The notes under the pieces are model-generated. The model did no database searches. It had not been told where the DNA came from and was given only the letters and a program-made list of their open reading frames with translations. Below, piece by piece: positions 7,376 through 14,831 of a stretch of 52,315 bases of DNA. Numbering within the stretch: the stretch's first letter is position 1; every line of letters starts with the position of its first letter. A program made the translations under genes and the position numbers. This DNA comes from an uncultured Hungatella sp. (lineage in GTDB: Bacteria; Bacillota; Clostridia; Lachnospirales; Lachnospiraceae), in the NCBI GenBank assembly GCA_910588325.1, contig CAJUPP010000016.1:1-52315 (forward strand), given 5' to 3'.

Positions 7376-7990
7376 TTACATCATCCGGAATAAACCAATG
7401 ACAACTCCCATGATTTCAACGTGATCTGTGATGATCGGTTCCATCGCATCATTCTCCGGCTGTAAACGATAATACCCTTTTTCTTTATAGAAACGCTTCA
7501 CCGTAGCCGAATCATCAATTAACGCGACTACAATCTCACCATTCCTGGCAGTACTCTGCTGTTTTACAATAATCTGATCTCCGTCGAAAATTCCTGTATT
7601 AATCATGCTTTCGCCCTTTACCCGAAGCATAAAGGTCTGCTCATTAGGCAGCATATCTACTGGAATAGGAAAATAGTTCTCTATATTCTCCTCTGCTAAA
7701 ATCGGCTGTCCGGCAGCTACCGTACCTACTAACGGTACATTTACTACTTCCCGTCGTGTCAGATTGAAGCAGTCATCAATAATTTCGATTGTTCTTGGCT
7801 TGGTGGGGTCCCGGCGAATGTATCCGTTTCGTTCCAATGATTCCAAATGAGAATGGACAGAAGATGTGGATTTCAAACAGACGGCTTCACAGATTTCCCG
7901 AACAGACGGTGGATAGCCCTTCTTTAAAATCATCTCTTTTATGTACTCTAAAATCTCCTGTTGCTTTGCAGTAATCTTACCTTGTGCCAT
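7376..7990 (-). CDS. lexA: SOS repressor LexA
   Basis: The 204-residue protein has an N-terminal winged helix (residues 1-70, TAKQQEILEYI, PPSVREIC) and a C-terminal S24 autoprotease domain. The cleavage site A93-G94 (VAAGQP), S128 (KGESMIN) and K165 (SATVKRF) are all present, so RecA-stimulated self-cleavage is expected. The ATG follows AAGGAGG. LexA represses its own promoter and the divergent yneA-like gene through boxes in the shared intergenic region, the arrangement known from Bacillus. Confidence 0.97.
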   Translation of the reverse strand: MAQGKITAKQQEILEYIKEMILKKGYPPSVREICEAVCLKSTSSVHSHLESLERNGYIRRDPTKPRTIEIIDDCFNLTRREVVNVPLVGTVAAGQPILAEENIENYFPIPVDMLPNEQTFMLRVKGESMINTGIFDGDQIIVKQQSTARNGEIVVALIDDSATVKRFYKEKGYYRLQPENDAMEPIITDHVEIMGVVIGLFRMM

Positions 7991-8043
7991 AATTAAGAAC
8001 CTCCTTTATAGACTGATTAAAACATATATTCTTAACTATCTTA

Positions 8044-8072
8044 ATAGTAACATATGTTCGAATAAAATGCAA
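8044..8072 (-). promoter_or_regulatory. lexA promoter
   Basis: On the minus strand TTGCAT (8067-8072) and TACTAT (8044-8049) are spaced by 17 bp. One LexA-type box (8047-8060) fills the spacer and a second (8070-8083) overlaps the -35, consistent with autorepression. Confidence 0.7.
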
Positions 8073-8155
8073 ACTTTTGTTCGGTTTTTTGGCAAAAACC
8101 TCTTGACAAACATTTGTTCGATGGTATAATAAAGGCCATGCAGAACATCTGTTCG
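8047..8155. promoter_or_regulatory. Four LexA (SOS) boxes between lexA and yneA
   Basis: Matches to the Gram-positive box core GAACnnnnGTTC lie at 8047-8060 (GTAACATATGTTCG), 8070-8083 (CAAACTTTTGTTCG), 8107-8120 (CAAACATTTGTTCG) and 8142-8155 (AGAACATCTGTTCG). The last matches all eight core positions and the others miss one. The first two cover the lexA promoter; the third lies in the spacer of the yneA promoter and the fourth just past its -10. Confidence 0.85.
8103..8130 (+). promoter_or_regulatory. yneA-like gene promoter
   Basis: Perfect TTGACA (8103-8108) and TATAAT (8125-8130) with a 16-bp spacer that contains a LexA box. It should be strong when LexA is removed and tightly shut otherwise. 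Confidence 0.8.
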
Positions 8156-8219
8156 GATATTGGCTGTATGATATGAATGATTTAAAAAGTTTGAGAAAAC
8201 AGTAAGGAGGTATCCGTGT

Positions 8220-8519
8220 ATGAGGAAGACGTTGTTCCTTATAATTTTAATTTTTGTTTTAGGAATCGGCCTTTGCGGCTTATCTCTGCTGAATTCCAAA
8301 GCAGAAGAGAGTGGTGGCCAGAAGGCAGTTATCTACTATAAAAGTATTGAGATTCAGGCAGGCGACAGCCTTTGGACAATAGCACAAGAGTATGCGCCAT
8401 GTCTTGGTATGACTACAAAAGAGTATATAAAGGTATTGAAGCAGATAAATCATCTGAAAAAGGATGTTATTCATGCAGGAAAACATTTAACGGTTATGTA
8501 TTCGGTTCGTGAAGAATAA
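8220..8519 (+). CDS. yneA: YneA-like SOS cell-division suppressor (LysM protein)
   Basis: The 99-residue protein has one N-terminal membrane segment (about residues 5-23, LFLIILIFVLGIGLCGL) and an extracytoplasmic LysM domain (about residues 37-90, IEIQAGDSLWTIAQEYAP then HAGKHLTV). Size, topology and divergent position next to lexA match Bacillus YneA, which delays septation during the SOS response. Sequence identity to YneA looks modest, so function rests on context and architecture. The start follows TAAGGAGG at 9 bp. It is preceded by LexA boxes and followed by a perfect hairpin. Confidence 0.8.
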   Translation: MRKTLFLIILIFVLGIGLCGLSLLNSKAEESGGQKAVIYYKSIEIQAGDSLWTIAQEYAPCLGMTTKEYIKVLKQINHLKKDVIHAGKHLTVMYSVREE

Positions 8520-8526
8520 TGTTGAA

Positions 8527-8573
8527 TACCCTCAGTGGACAAGGGGCGTGTATCCCCTTGTCCACTGAGGGTA
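8527..8573. repeat. Perfect 20-bp hairpin without U-tract
   Basis: Two exact 20-nt arms (8527-8546, starting TACCCTCAGTGG, and 8554-8573) surround the 7-nt loop CGTGTAT. It begins 8 bp after the yneA stop. No T-run follows on either strand, so it is not a standard intrinsic terminator. It sits about 90 bp from the end of the convergent tyrosine recombinase gene. Bases 8574-8665 also hold a small hairpin (GGGTTGC/GCAACCC near 8626). Confidence 0.9.
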
Positions 8574-8665
8574 AGCATATCGGATTAAAAATATATTTCA
8601 CAGATAGGCCTGCAAAAGAGATGAGGGTTGCAAAAGCAACCCCTTTAGATAATATACTTCAAGTT

Positions 8666-9718
8666 TTAATCTCTCCTAAGCTTTACTTTATCCCTGGCAC
8701 TTCTTCGACGGGCATCATCCAATGCGGCATAATGTTTTTTCGTAGTATTTACATCAGAATGCCCCAGAACGTCGGCCACCAGATAGATATCTCCGGTTTC
8801 CTGATATAAATTGGTGCCATAGGTACTGCGCAGCTTGTGAGGCGTTATTTTTTTGAGAGGAGTAACAATCTTTGCATATTTTTTTACCAGATTTTCTACA
8901 CTGCGGACAGAGAGCCGCTTCATCTGCAATGATAAAAATAATGCATTTTCATGGCCCGGTTCAGGAATCATAAGTTCCCGTTCATCAAGGTAATCCTGCA
9001 GAGCATCCTCTACCTCGATACCAAAATAGACAGTAACTTCTTTTCCGCCTTTGCGGTGGATATGAAGTCCGCCAGTTTTGAAGTCTACATCACTGATATC
9101 AAGCCCTACACATTCGGAGACGCGAATTCCGGTTCCTAAAAGAAGAGTTAGAAGTGCCAGATCGCGAATCTTTGTCTTCTGATGAAATGTTTTTTGTTTG
9201 TCTGTAAGATTATCGCCGTTTTCTACTGCGTCCAGAAGAAGAGCAACCTCATCTACATCAAGCCGGATAATTTCTTTTTCATGCAGTTTAGGAAGCTTTA
9301 CAAGGGCCGCTGGGTTATTCTTAAGCATTTCCTTTCGATAAAAATAGTTATAAAAGCTTTTCAGAGAGGAAATCTTTCGCATAATTCCTCGTTCTTTATT
9401 GACAACTTCCTGTCTTTTGTCATTGAAACGATATTTTAAATATTCCATGTATTCTTCCAGGTCAGACGCAGTAATCTGATCTAAGTGGGAGAGTGTGATG
9501 TCTCGGGTTTCCATATTGGCGATCATTGGGTTTTCTTTTCTTAAAAAATTGAAAAATACTTTCAGATCATAAGCATAGGCAATCCTTGTTCTGGAAGAAG
9601 TCTGTGGTTCGATTCCCCTGAAAAAATCGGTACAGAAGGACGGAAGTTCCTTTATCATTGCTCTGAGATGAACAATGTTTTCTCTGTCCTTTTGTTCATA
9701 ATAAGGTATCTGATTCAT
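8666..9718 (-). CDS. XerS/XerD-like tyrosine recombinase
   Basis: The 350-residue recombinase has an N-terminal core-binding domain (about residues 25-135) and a catalytic domain with the full set R199 (TGIRVSE), K223 or K226 (HRKGGK), H294-R297 (HKLR), H320 (LGHSDV) and Y330 (KKHYAAL). The N-terminal segment ITLSHLDQITASDLEEYMEYL and the longer-than-XerC/D length resemble XerS, the single recombinase that resolves chromosome dimers in streptococci. A phage integrase is less likely because no other mobile genes are nearby. It follows ttcA by 38 bp in the same direction and converges on yneA. Confidence 0.85.
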   Translation of the reverse strand: MNQIPYYEQKDRENIVHLRAMIKELPSFCTDFFRGIEPQTSSRTRIAYAYDLKVFFNFLRKENPMIANMETRDITLSHLDQITASDLEEYMEYLKYRFNDKRQEVVNKERGIMRKISSLKSFYNYFYRKEMLKNNPAALVKLPKLHEKEIIRLDVDEVALLLDAVENGDNLTDKQKTFHQKTKIRDLALLTLLLGTGIRVSECVGLDISDVDFKTGGLHIHRKGGKEVTVYFGIEVEDALQDYLDERELMIPEPGHENALFLSLQMKRLSVRSVENLVKKYAKIVTPLKKITPHKLRSTYGTNLYQETGDIYLVADVLGHSDVNTTKKHYAALDDARRRSARDKVKLRRD

Positions 9719-9756
9719 GATTACAATCCGCCTTTCTGCGAAAGTTCTATATTTGG

Positions 9757-10491
9757 TTATTTGCCGGACAGTGTATCAGGCGGCCATCCCGGAATGTTGC
9801 TGTTTATAATGGCATGAAACATTCGTTTTTTGCTTCCAGGATTTTCCTGTTCCAGATGTCTGATTGTATTTTTGATATATTCTCGTTTGGTATGGCCATC
9901 AACAGGGCATAAATTTTTACATACTGGCAGATGATATTTATTTTTAAAACCAATAACATCCGCTTCGTTTACATAAATCATAGGGCGAATGACCGTCAAT
10001 TCGGTTCGATCTAAGTAGGTTCTGGGGGAAAAAGAATAAAACCTTCCTTCATAAATCAATGACAATAACATGGTTTCTATGACATCATCTTTATGATGGG
10101 CATAAGCAACCTTATTACAGTTCAAATCCAGAGCGGCCTGATTCAAAGCACCTTTTCGCATTTTTGCACACAAGGCACAGGGGTTGGATTCCTGGCGAGC
10201 CTGAAACAAAATTTTTCCGATATCCGTAGAAACTATGGTATAAGGAACAGATAATTGCTTACATAAATTTTTTACAGGGGAAAAATCCATTCCTTCAAGT
10301 CCAAGGTCAACTGTTATGGCATATAATTTAAATGGTTTGGGATAGAAACGTTTCAGACCATGGAGGGCATATAAAAGTGTCAGACTGTCTTTTCCTCCAG
10401 AAATTCCCACAGCAATCCGGTCATCACTTTCGATTAATCCATATGCATCCACAGCCTGACGAGTTAAGCTGAGTAGTCGTTGTAATTTCAT
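9757..10491 (-). CDS. TtcA-family PP-loop tRNA thiolation protein
   Basis: The 244-residue PP-loop ATPase has SGGKDS at 31-36, a CxxC (C105, C108 in CALCAKMRKG) and a third cysteine in NLCPVDG (C195). This is the three-cysteine pattern that holds an iron-sulfur cluster in TtcA/TtuA-type enzymes, which thiolate tRNA bases after ATP activation. TtcA makes 2-thiocytidine at position 32; the exact base cannot be told from sequence. The start at 10491 follows AAAGGAATAACTT. It lies upstream of the recombinase on the same strand. Confidence 0.85.
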   Translation of the reverse strand: MKLQRLLSLTRQAVDAYGLIESDDRIAVGISGGKDSLTLLYALHGLKRFYPKPFKLYAITVDLGLEGMDFSPVKNLCKQLSVPYTIVSTDIGKILFQARQESNPCALCAKMRKGALNQAALDLNCNKVAYAHHKDDVIETMLLSLIYEGRFYSFSPRTYLDRTELTVIRPMIYVNEADVIGFKNKYHLPVCKNLCPVDGHTKREYIKNTIRHLEQENPGSKKRMFHAIINSNIPGWPPDTLSGK

Positions 10492-10607
10492 AAGTTATTC
10501 CTTTAGATTGATTGGCAGTACAACGCTCCAAGTATTCGTTAAACTATTCTTTCGCGAATAGTTAGCCTTACCGGCACCCCTGCTCTTTTACTGTTTCCAG
10601 ACGCTTT

Positions 10608-10712
10608 TTATTGTTTTGGTGGTTTCATGAAATGTATAATGGTTGTTACAATACTCATAATAAGTCCAAAGATCACCCAGGAAATTGGGTTATTTAAAAT
10701 TTTATCTAGCAT
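10608..10712 (-). CDS. Putative 34-residue membrane microprotein
   Basis: This short reading frame starts with an ATG (10710-10712) overlapping the last 11 bp of the ybaK-like gene in another frame, with AAAGGAG about 11 bp upstream inside that gene. The peptide begins MLDKILNNPISWVIFG, continues with a hydrophobic stretch (LIMSIVTTIIHF) and ends KPPKQ: one membrane segment with a positive tail. Coupling to the upstream gene would give translation without its own promoter. I recognise no family. A weak 8-bp hairpin (AACTATTC/GAATAGTT, near 10543-10564) follows. Bases 10492-10607 hold nothing else I can name. Confidence 0.45.
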   Translation of the reverse strand: MLDKILNNPISWVIFGLIMSIVTTIIHFMKPPKQ

Positions 10713-11211
10713 TATTTATTGTTCTCCTTTCAAATTTTTTCTGGTAGTCTTTGCAGACGTCAATCCAGCCCATATAGTTGGAGGAATATTGTTCCAACTC
10801 CGGAATGGTAAGCTCAATTGCGCTGTTGGAGCTTCCGCAGGCAGGATAAACCGTTTCAAACCGCTTTAAAGAGACGTCAAGATACACTTCTGTTCCTTCT
10901 GTCACGGCAAACGGACATACGCCCCCTATGGCATGTCCGATAAAATCAACGACCTGGTCCGGCGAGAGCATCTTTGCTTTTGCTCCAAACCGGGCTTTAT
11001 ACTTTGCATTGTCAATTTTGGCATCTCCTGCCGTACAAATTAATATTGCATGTTCATTTATGAAAAAAGACAGGGTCTTGGCAATTCTTTGGGGTTCACA
11101 GTGAAGTGCGGCCGCCGCCAGTTCCACTGTTGCGCTGGATACCGGAAATTCCAGGACCTGGTCTTCCATTCCATATTGTTTAAAATATTCTTTTACTTTT
11201 TCAACAGACAT
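10702..11211 (-). CDS. YbaK/EbsC-family aminoacyl-tRNA deacylase
   Basis: The 169-residue protein belongs to the YbaK/ProX editing superfamily: EFPVSSATVELAAAALHCEPQRIAKTLSF, the lysine in AKTL, the IGGVCPFAV segment and a terminal YSSNYMGWIDV. Members hydrolyse mischarged tRNAs such as Cys-tRNA(Pro) or Ala-tRNA(Pro) in trans. Substrate cannot be assigned here. GGAGAAAATC precedes the start. It is divergent from rqcH, with a promoter for each in the 307-bp gap. Confidence 0.85.
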   Translation of the reverse strand: MSVEKVKEYFKQYGMEDQVLEFPVSSATVELAAAALHCEPQRIAKTLSFFINEHAILICTAGDAKIDNAKYKARFGAKAKMLSPDQVVDFIGHAIGGVCPFAVTEGTEVYLDVSLKRFETVYPACGSSNSAIELTIPELEQYSSNYMGWIDVCKDYQKKFERRTINNAR

Positions 11212-11288
11212 GATTTTCTCCTTTTTTCTGTCAATCTATTGCTGATATTCTGATGTGCGACAGATAATGGTGATGTTTTCCAGATATC

Positions 11289-11317
11289 AGTATAAAACAT
11301 TTAATCAAAATTTACAA
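11289..11317 (-). promoter_or_regulatory. Promoter of the ybaK-like gene
   Basis: On the minus strand TTGTAA (11312-11317) and TATACT (11289-11294) are spaced 17 bp, about 75 bp upstream of the start codon. The DNA between this and the rqcH promoter (11318-11429) shows no gene or clear motif. Confidence 0.6.
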
Positions 11318-11429
11318 TCTTTAAAATACTTACTACAGTCCCTCTCGTCCTACGGACATTCCACGATTTCTCAAAAAACCTTTTGAACCCAACATCATAA
11401 CATTGGCCATTGAACATAACAAATAGGTA

Positions 11430-11458
11430 GTGAAATCAACTCTTAAATGTGCTATACT
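11430..11458 (+). promoter_or_regulatory. Promoter of rqcH
   Basis: GTGAAA (11430-11435) and TATACT (11453-11458) are spaced by 17 bp, about 60 bp upstream of the rqcH start. Confidence 0.5.
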
Positions 11459-11518
11459 TATTATCAGGGCTGTTTCCCGATACGGAAAGAATTTTAAACC
11501 AAAAGGAGGAGAATTTCT

Positions 11519-13273
11519 ATGGCCTTTGACGGTATTGTTATTGCAAATTTAACCAGAGATTTAAAGACAAAATTAGAGGGCGGGAAAATCAATAAGATTG
11601 CTCAGCCGGAAAAAGATGAACTTCTGTTTACTATAAAGAATAACCGGGAAACCTTACGACTTTTGATTTCAGCCAGCGCCAGTCTTCCGCTGATCTATTT
11701 TACGGAAGCCAATAAGCCTGGTCCTTTAACTGCACCTAATTTCTGTATGCTTCTTCGCAAACATATCGGCAGTGGAAGGATTTTAAAGGTTACTCAGCCG
11801 GGGCTGGAGAGGATTATTGAATTTGAGATTGAGCATTTGGACGAATTGGGAGATATCTGCCGCAAGTGCCTGATTGTGGAGTTAATGGGTAAACACAGCA
11901 ATATTATTTTCTGCAAGGAGGACGGCACGATTTTAGACAGCATCAAGCATGTGTCTGCGCAGATAAGCTCGGTCCGTGAGGTCCTTCCAGGGAGAAGCTA
12001 TTTTATCCCTCATACCACGGACAAGGAGAACCCGTTAGATATTTCCTTTGAGACATTCCGTCAGGTGATTGGCTGCACTCCCACGCCGGTACAGAAGGCA
12101 CTGTACGTAAAATTAACCGGAATCAGTCCGATTATGGGAACGGAGATTTGCCATCTGGCATCCATTGACGGAGAACGCTCTGCCAACGAATTGACGGAGG
12201 CGGAACTGCTTCATCTGCACCACACATTTATGTTCTTGATGGAGGATGTGAAGGAGGGACATTTCATACCCCAAATCATTTACCGCAGGGAGGAACCGGT
12301 GGAGTTTGCTTCTCTCCCCCTTACCTGCATGGAGGGGAATGAATATGAAACCAGAGAGTTTTCGGATATCAGCCAGTTGCTGGAGACATATTATGCATCG
12401 AAAAATGTGATTACCCGGATTCGTCAGAAATCCGTAGATCTGCGAAAAATCGTTCAGACTGCGCTGGAGAGGAATTATAAGAAATATGATCTCCAGATAA
12501 AGCAGTTAAAGGATACAGAAAAACGGGATAAATATAAGGTCTATGGTGAACTTTTGAACACCTACGGATATGAATTGCAGGGGGGAGAAAAGGAACTGAA
12601 ATGTCTCAACTACTATACCAATGAGAAGGTAAAAATTCCTTTGGATACTCAATTGACTGCCAGAGAGAATGCACAGAAATTTTTTGACAAATACAATAAG
12701 CTGAAACGAACCTATGAAGCCTTGACAGACTTAACGAAAGAGACTTCTAAAGAGATTCAGCATTTGGAATCCATCAGTACTGCCCTGGATATTGCCTTGA
12801 AGGAAGACGATCTGGTGCAGATTAAGGAGGAACTGATGGAATACGGTTATATCAGACGGCGGGCCCCAGGGAATAAAAAGCCGAAAATCACCAGCCGCCC
12901 CTTCCACTATCTGTCTTCCGATGGATTCCATATTTATGTTGGGAAAAATAATTATCAGAATGAAGAGCTTACCTTTAAACTGGCTTCCGGAAACGACTGG
13001 TGGTTTCATGCCAAAGGGATTCCAGGTTCTCATGTGATTGTAAAAACAGAGGGAAGGGAACTGCCTGACCGAACCTTTGAGGAGGCAGGGGCTTTGGCGG
13101 CCTATTACTCCAAAGGCCGCAACAGTGACAAGGTGGAGATCGATTATATCCAGAAAAAACATGTGAAGAAAGCAGCTGGCGGAGCGCCAGGGTTTGTGAT
13201 TTACCATACCAATTATTCTATGGTGTCCTCTCCCAATCTGGAACTTGTGGAAGTTTTCGACAAAGGCAGATAG
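11519..13273 (+). CDS. rqcH: Ribosome quality control protein RqcH (NFACT)
   Basis: The 584-residue protein has NFACT-N (residues 1 to about 250, MAFDGIVIANLTRDL, LLRKHIGSGRI, KHSNIIF), a helical/coiled-coil middle (about 290-430) and NFACT-R near 450-560 (GNDWWFHAKGIPGSHVIVK). RqcH recruits tRNA-Ala to stalled 50S subunits and adds C-terminal alanine tails that target aborted peptides for degradation. Older annotations call it fibronectin-binding protein A (FbpA/YloA). The ATG follows AAAGGAGGAG. It is monocistronic and ends in a bidirectional terminator shared with serS. Confidence 0.93.
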   Translation: MAFDGIVIANLTRDLKTKLEGGKINKIAQPEKDELLFTIKNNRETLRLLISASASLPLIYFTEANKPGPLTAPNFCMLLRKHIGSGRILKVTQPGLERIIEFEIEHLDELGDICRKCLIVELMGKHSNIIFCKEDGTILDSIKHVSAQISSVREVLPGRSYFIPHTTDKENPLDISFETFRQVIGCTPTPVQKALYVKLTGISPIMGTEICHLASIDGERSANELTEAELLHLHHTFMFLMEDVKEGHFIPQIIYRREEPVEFASLPLTCMEGNEYETREFSDISQLLETYYASKNVITRIRQKSVDLRKIVQTALERNYKKYDLQIKQLKDTEKRDKYKVYGELLNTYGYELQGGEKELKCLNYYTNEKVKIPLDTQLTARENAQKFFDKYNKLKRTYEALTDLTKETSKEIQHLESISTALDIALKEDDLVQIKEELMEYGYIRRRAPGNKKPKITSRPFHYLSSDGFHIYVGKNNYQNEELTFKLASGNDWWFHAKGIPGSHVIVKTEGRELPDRTFEEAGALAAYYSKGRNSDKVEIDYIQKKHVKKAAGGAPGFVIYHTNYSMVSSPNLELVEVFDKGR

Positions 13274-13301
13274 GAATCGTTTGGTGATAAGGGCAGACAA
13301 A

Positions 13302-13339
13302 AAAGAGGCTGTTACGAACAAGCCTGTAACAGCCTCTTT
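13302..13339. terminator. Bidirectional terminator between rqcH and serS
   Basis: A stem of 11 perfect pairs (13305-13315 with 13326-13336), extended by three A-T pairs, has a 10-nt loop. It is flanked by an A-run on the left and TTT on the right, so it can serve both convergent genes. Confidence 0.85.
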
Positions 13340-13343
13340 CCTA

Positions 13344-14624
13344 TTATGGTCTCAGCTCGGTCTTTCCTCCCATATATGGCTGCAAAGCAACAGGAATCTT
13401 CACACTTCCATCTGCCTGCAGATTATTCTCCAGGAATGCAATCAGCATACGAGGCGGAGCAACTACTGTATTGTTCAACGTGTGGGCAAAATATTTGCCA
13501 TCCTCACCGTCTACACGGATCTTCAGACGGCGCGCCTGCGCATCGCCTAAATTGGAACAGGAACCAACCTCAAAGTATTTCTTCTGCCTTGGAGACCATG
13601 CCTCCACATCACAAGATTTCACCTTCAGATCAGCCAGATCGCCGGAACAGCACTCCAGGGTACGCACCGGAATATCCAGGGAACGGAACAGATCAACCGT
13701 ATTCTGCCATAATCTGTCATACCACATGGGAGATTCCTCCGGTTTACAAACTACGATCATTTCCTGCTTCTCAAATTGATGAATCCGATATACTCCCCTC
13801 TCTTCAATTCCATGGGCTCCCTTTTCCTTGCGGAAGCATGGGGAATAGCTTGTCATGGTTTTGGGAAGATCTTCTTCTTTGGTGATGGTGTCAATAAATT
13901 TACCGATCATGGAATGTTCACTGGTTCCAATCAGATACAGATCCTCCCCCTCAATCTTGTACATCATGGCATCCATCTCTGCAAAAGACATAACTCCGGT
14001 CACCACATTGCTGCGGATCATGAAAGGCGGTACACAGTAGGTGAACCCCCGGTCAATCATAAAATCTCTGGCATAGGAAATCACTGCGGAATGAAGCCTT
14101 GCGATGTCTCCCATCAGATAGTAGAAACCATTGCCGGCCACTTTTCCGGCTGCATCCAAATCGATTCCGTCAAAGGTCTTCATAATATCTGTATGATAAG
14201 GGATCTCAAAGTCCGGAACAACTGGTTCGCCAAAACGCTCCAGTTCTACGTTCTCACTGTCATCTTTACCGATCGGTACACTGGGATCTATGATGTTGGG
14301 AATCGTCATCATGATTTTTAAAATCTTCTCTTCCAGTTCAGATTCCTGGGCCTCCAGTTCTGCCAGACGGGCGGCATTGGCCGTGACCTGTGCTTTTACT
14401 GCTTCTGCTTCTTCTTTTTTTCCCTGGCCCATCAGCTGTCCGATCTGTTTAGATAATTTATTTCTGGAAGCACGGAGACTGTCGGCTTCTGATTTGGCGG
14501 CACGATTTTTGGCATCCAGATCAATGACCTCGTCTACGAAAGGAAGTTTTTCCTCCTGAAATTTATTGCGGATATTCTGTTTTACTGCTTCCGGATTCTC
14601 TCTTACAAACTTTAAATCTAACAT
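13344..14624 (-). CDS. serS: Seryl-tRNA synthetase
   Basis: The 426-residue class II synthetase charges tRNA-Ser. It begins MLDLKFVRENPEAVKQNI, followed by the N-terminal coiled-coil arm (about residues 30-100) that holds the tRNA long arm. Motif 2 (CFRKEKGAHGIEERGVYRIHQF) and motif 3 (NNTVVAPPRMLIAFLEN) are present. An upstream in-frame ATG at 14648 exists, but AGGAGG lies between the two, so 14624 is the real start. The 5' leader is only about 45 nt, too short for a T-box. Confidence 0.97.
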   Translation of the reverse strand: MLDLKFVRENPEAVKQNIRNKFQEEKLPFVDEVIDLDAKNRAAKSEADSLRASRNKLSKQIGQLMGQGKKEEAEAVKAQVTANAARLAELEAQESELEEKILKIMMTIPNIIDPSVPIGKDDSENVELERFGEPVVPDFEIPYHTDIMKTFDGIDLDAAGKVAGNGFYYLMGDIARLHSAVISYARDFMIDRGFTYCVPPFMIRSNVVTGVMSFAEMDAMMYKIEGEDLYLIGTSEHSMIGKFIDTITKEEDLPKTMTSYSPCFRKEKGAHGIEERGVYRIHQFEKQEMIVVCKPEESPMWYDRLWQNTVDLFRSLDIPVRTLECCSGDLADLKVKSCDVEAWSPRQKKYFEVGSCSNLGDAQARRLKIRVDGEDGKYFAHTLNNTVVAPPRMLIAFLENNLQADGSVKIPVALQPYMGGKTELRP

Positions 14625-14677
14625 GTTTCCTTTTTCCTCCTGCCGCAAATGGAATATAATATTGCGTATCTTGTGTG

Positions 14678-14706
14678 ATTATACCGCAGATTGGAGGTGA
14701 ATGCAA
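14678..14706 (-). promoter_or_regulatory. serS promoter
   Basis: On the minus strand TTGCAT (14701-14706) and a perfect TATAAT (14678-14683) are spaced 17 bp, directly upstream of serS. Confidence 0.75.
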
Positions 14707-14739
14707 TAAACATTTTTACGGATACACGTAATGGCAGCG

Positions 14740-14800
14740 AACCAGGCCGCCCATTGCCAAAGGCAATCTGGAATGGCGGACTGGGTTACTGTTTATTGGA
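14740..14800. other. Structured spacer downstream of the ECF gene
   Basis: The non-coding stretch contains ATTGCC-AAA-GGCAAT inside longer complementary arms (CCAGGCCGCC against GGCGGACTGG). It lies after the ECF S-component stop and before the serS promoter. No U-tract follows, so a terminator call is weak. Confidence 0.35.
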
Positions 14801-14831
14801 AACCAGAGAACAATCAGGGAATCTATCTGAT

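Noticed and set aside
8574..8665. dif-like recombination site beside the recombinase gene
   Set aside because: No 28-31 bp stretch with a recognisable Xer half-site pair was found; only a small GGGTTGC/GCAACCC hairpin.
11318..11429. Possible small RNA between the ybaK-like gene and rqcH
   Set aside because: No promoter-terminator pair or stable stem was found in this stretch.
12731..13321. 196-codon minus-strand frame opposite rqcH
   Set aside because: Shadow of the conserved NFACT-R coding region; it would also run through the bidirectional terminator.
13346..14559. Several long plus-strand frames opposite serS
   Set aside because: They are antisense shadows of a full seryl-tRNA synthetase with normal motifs; no ribosome binding sites or family features.
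14625..14706. T-box leader upstream of serS
   Set aside because: The promoter is only about 45 nt upstream of the Shine-Dalgarno region and no T-box consensus (AGGGTGGNACCGCG) is present.
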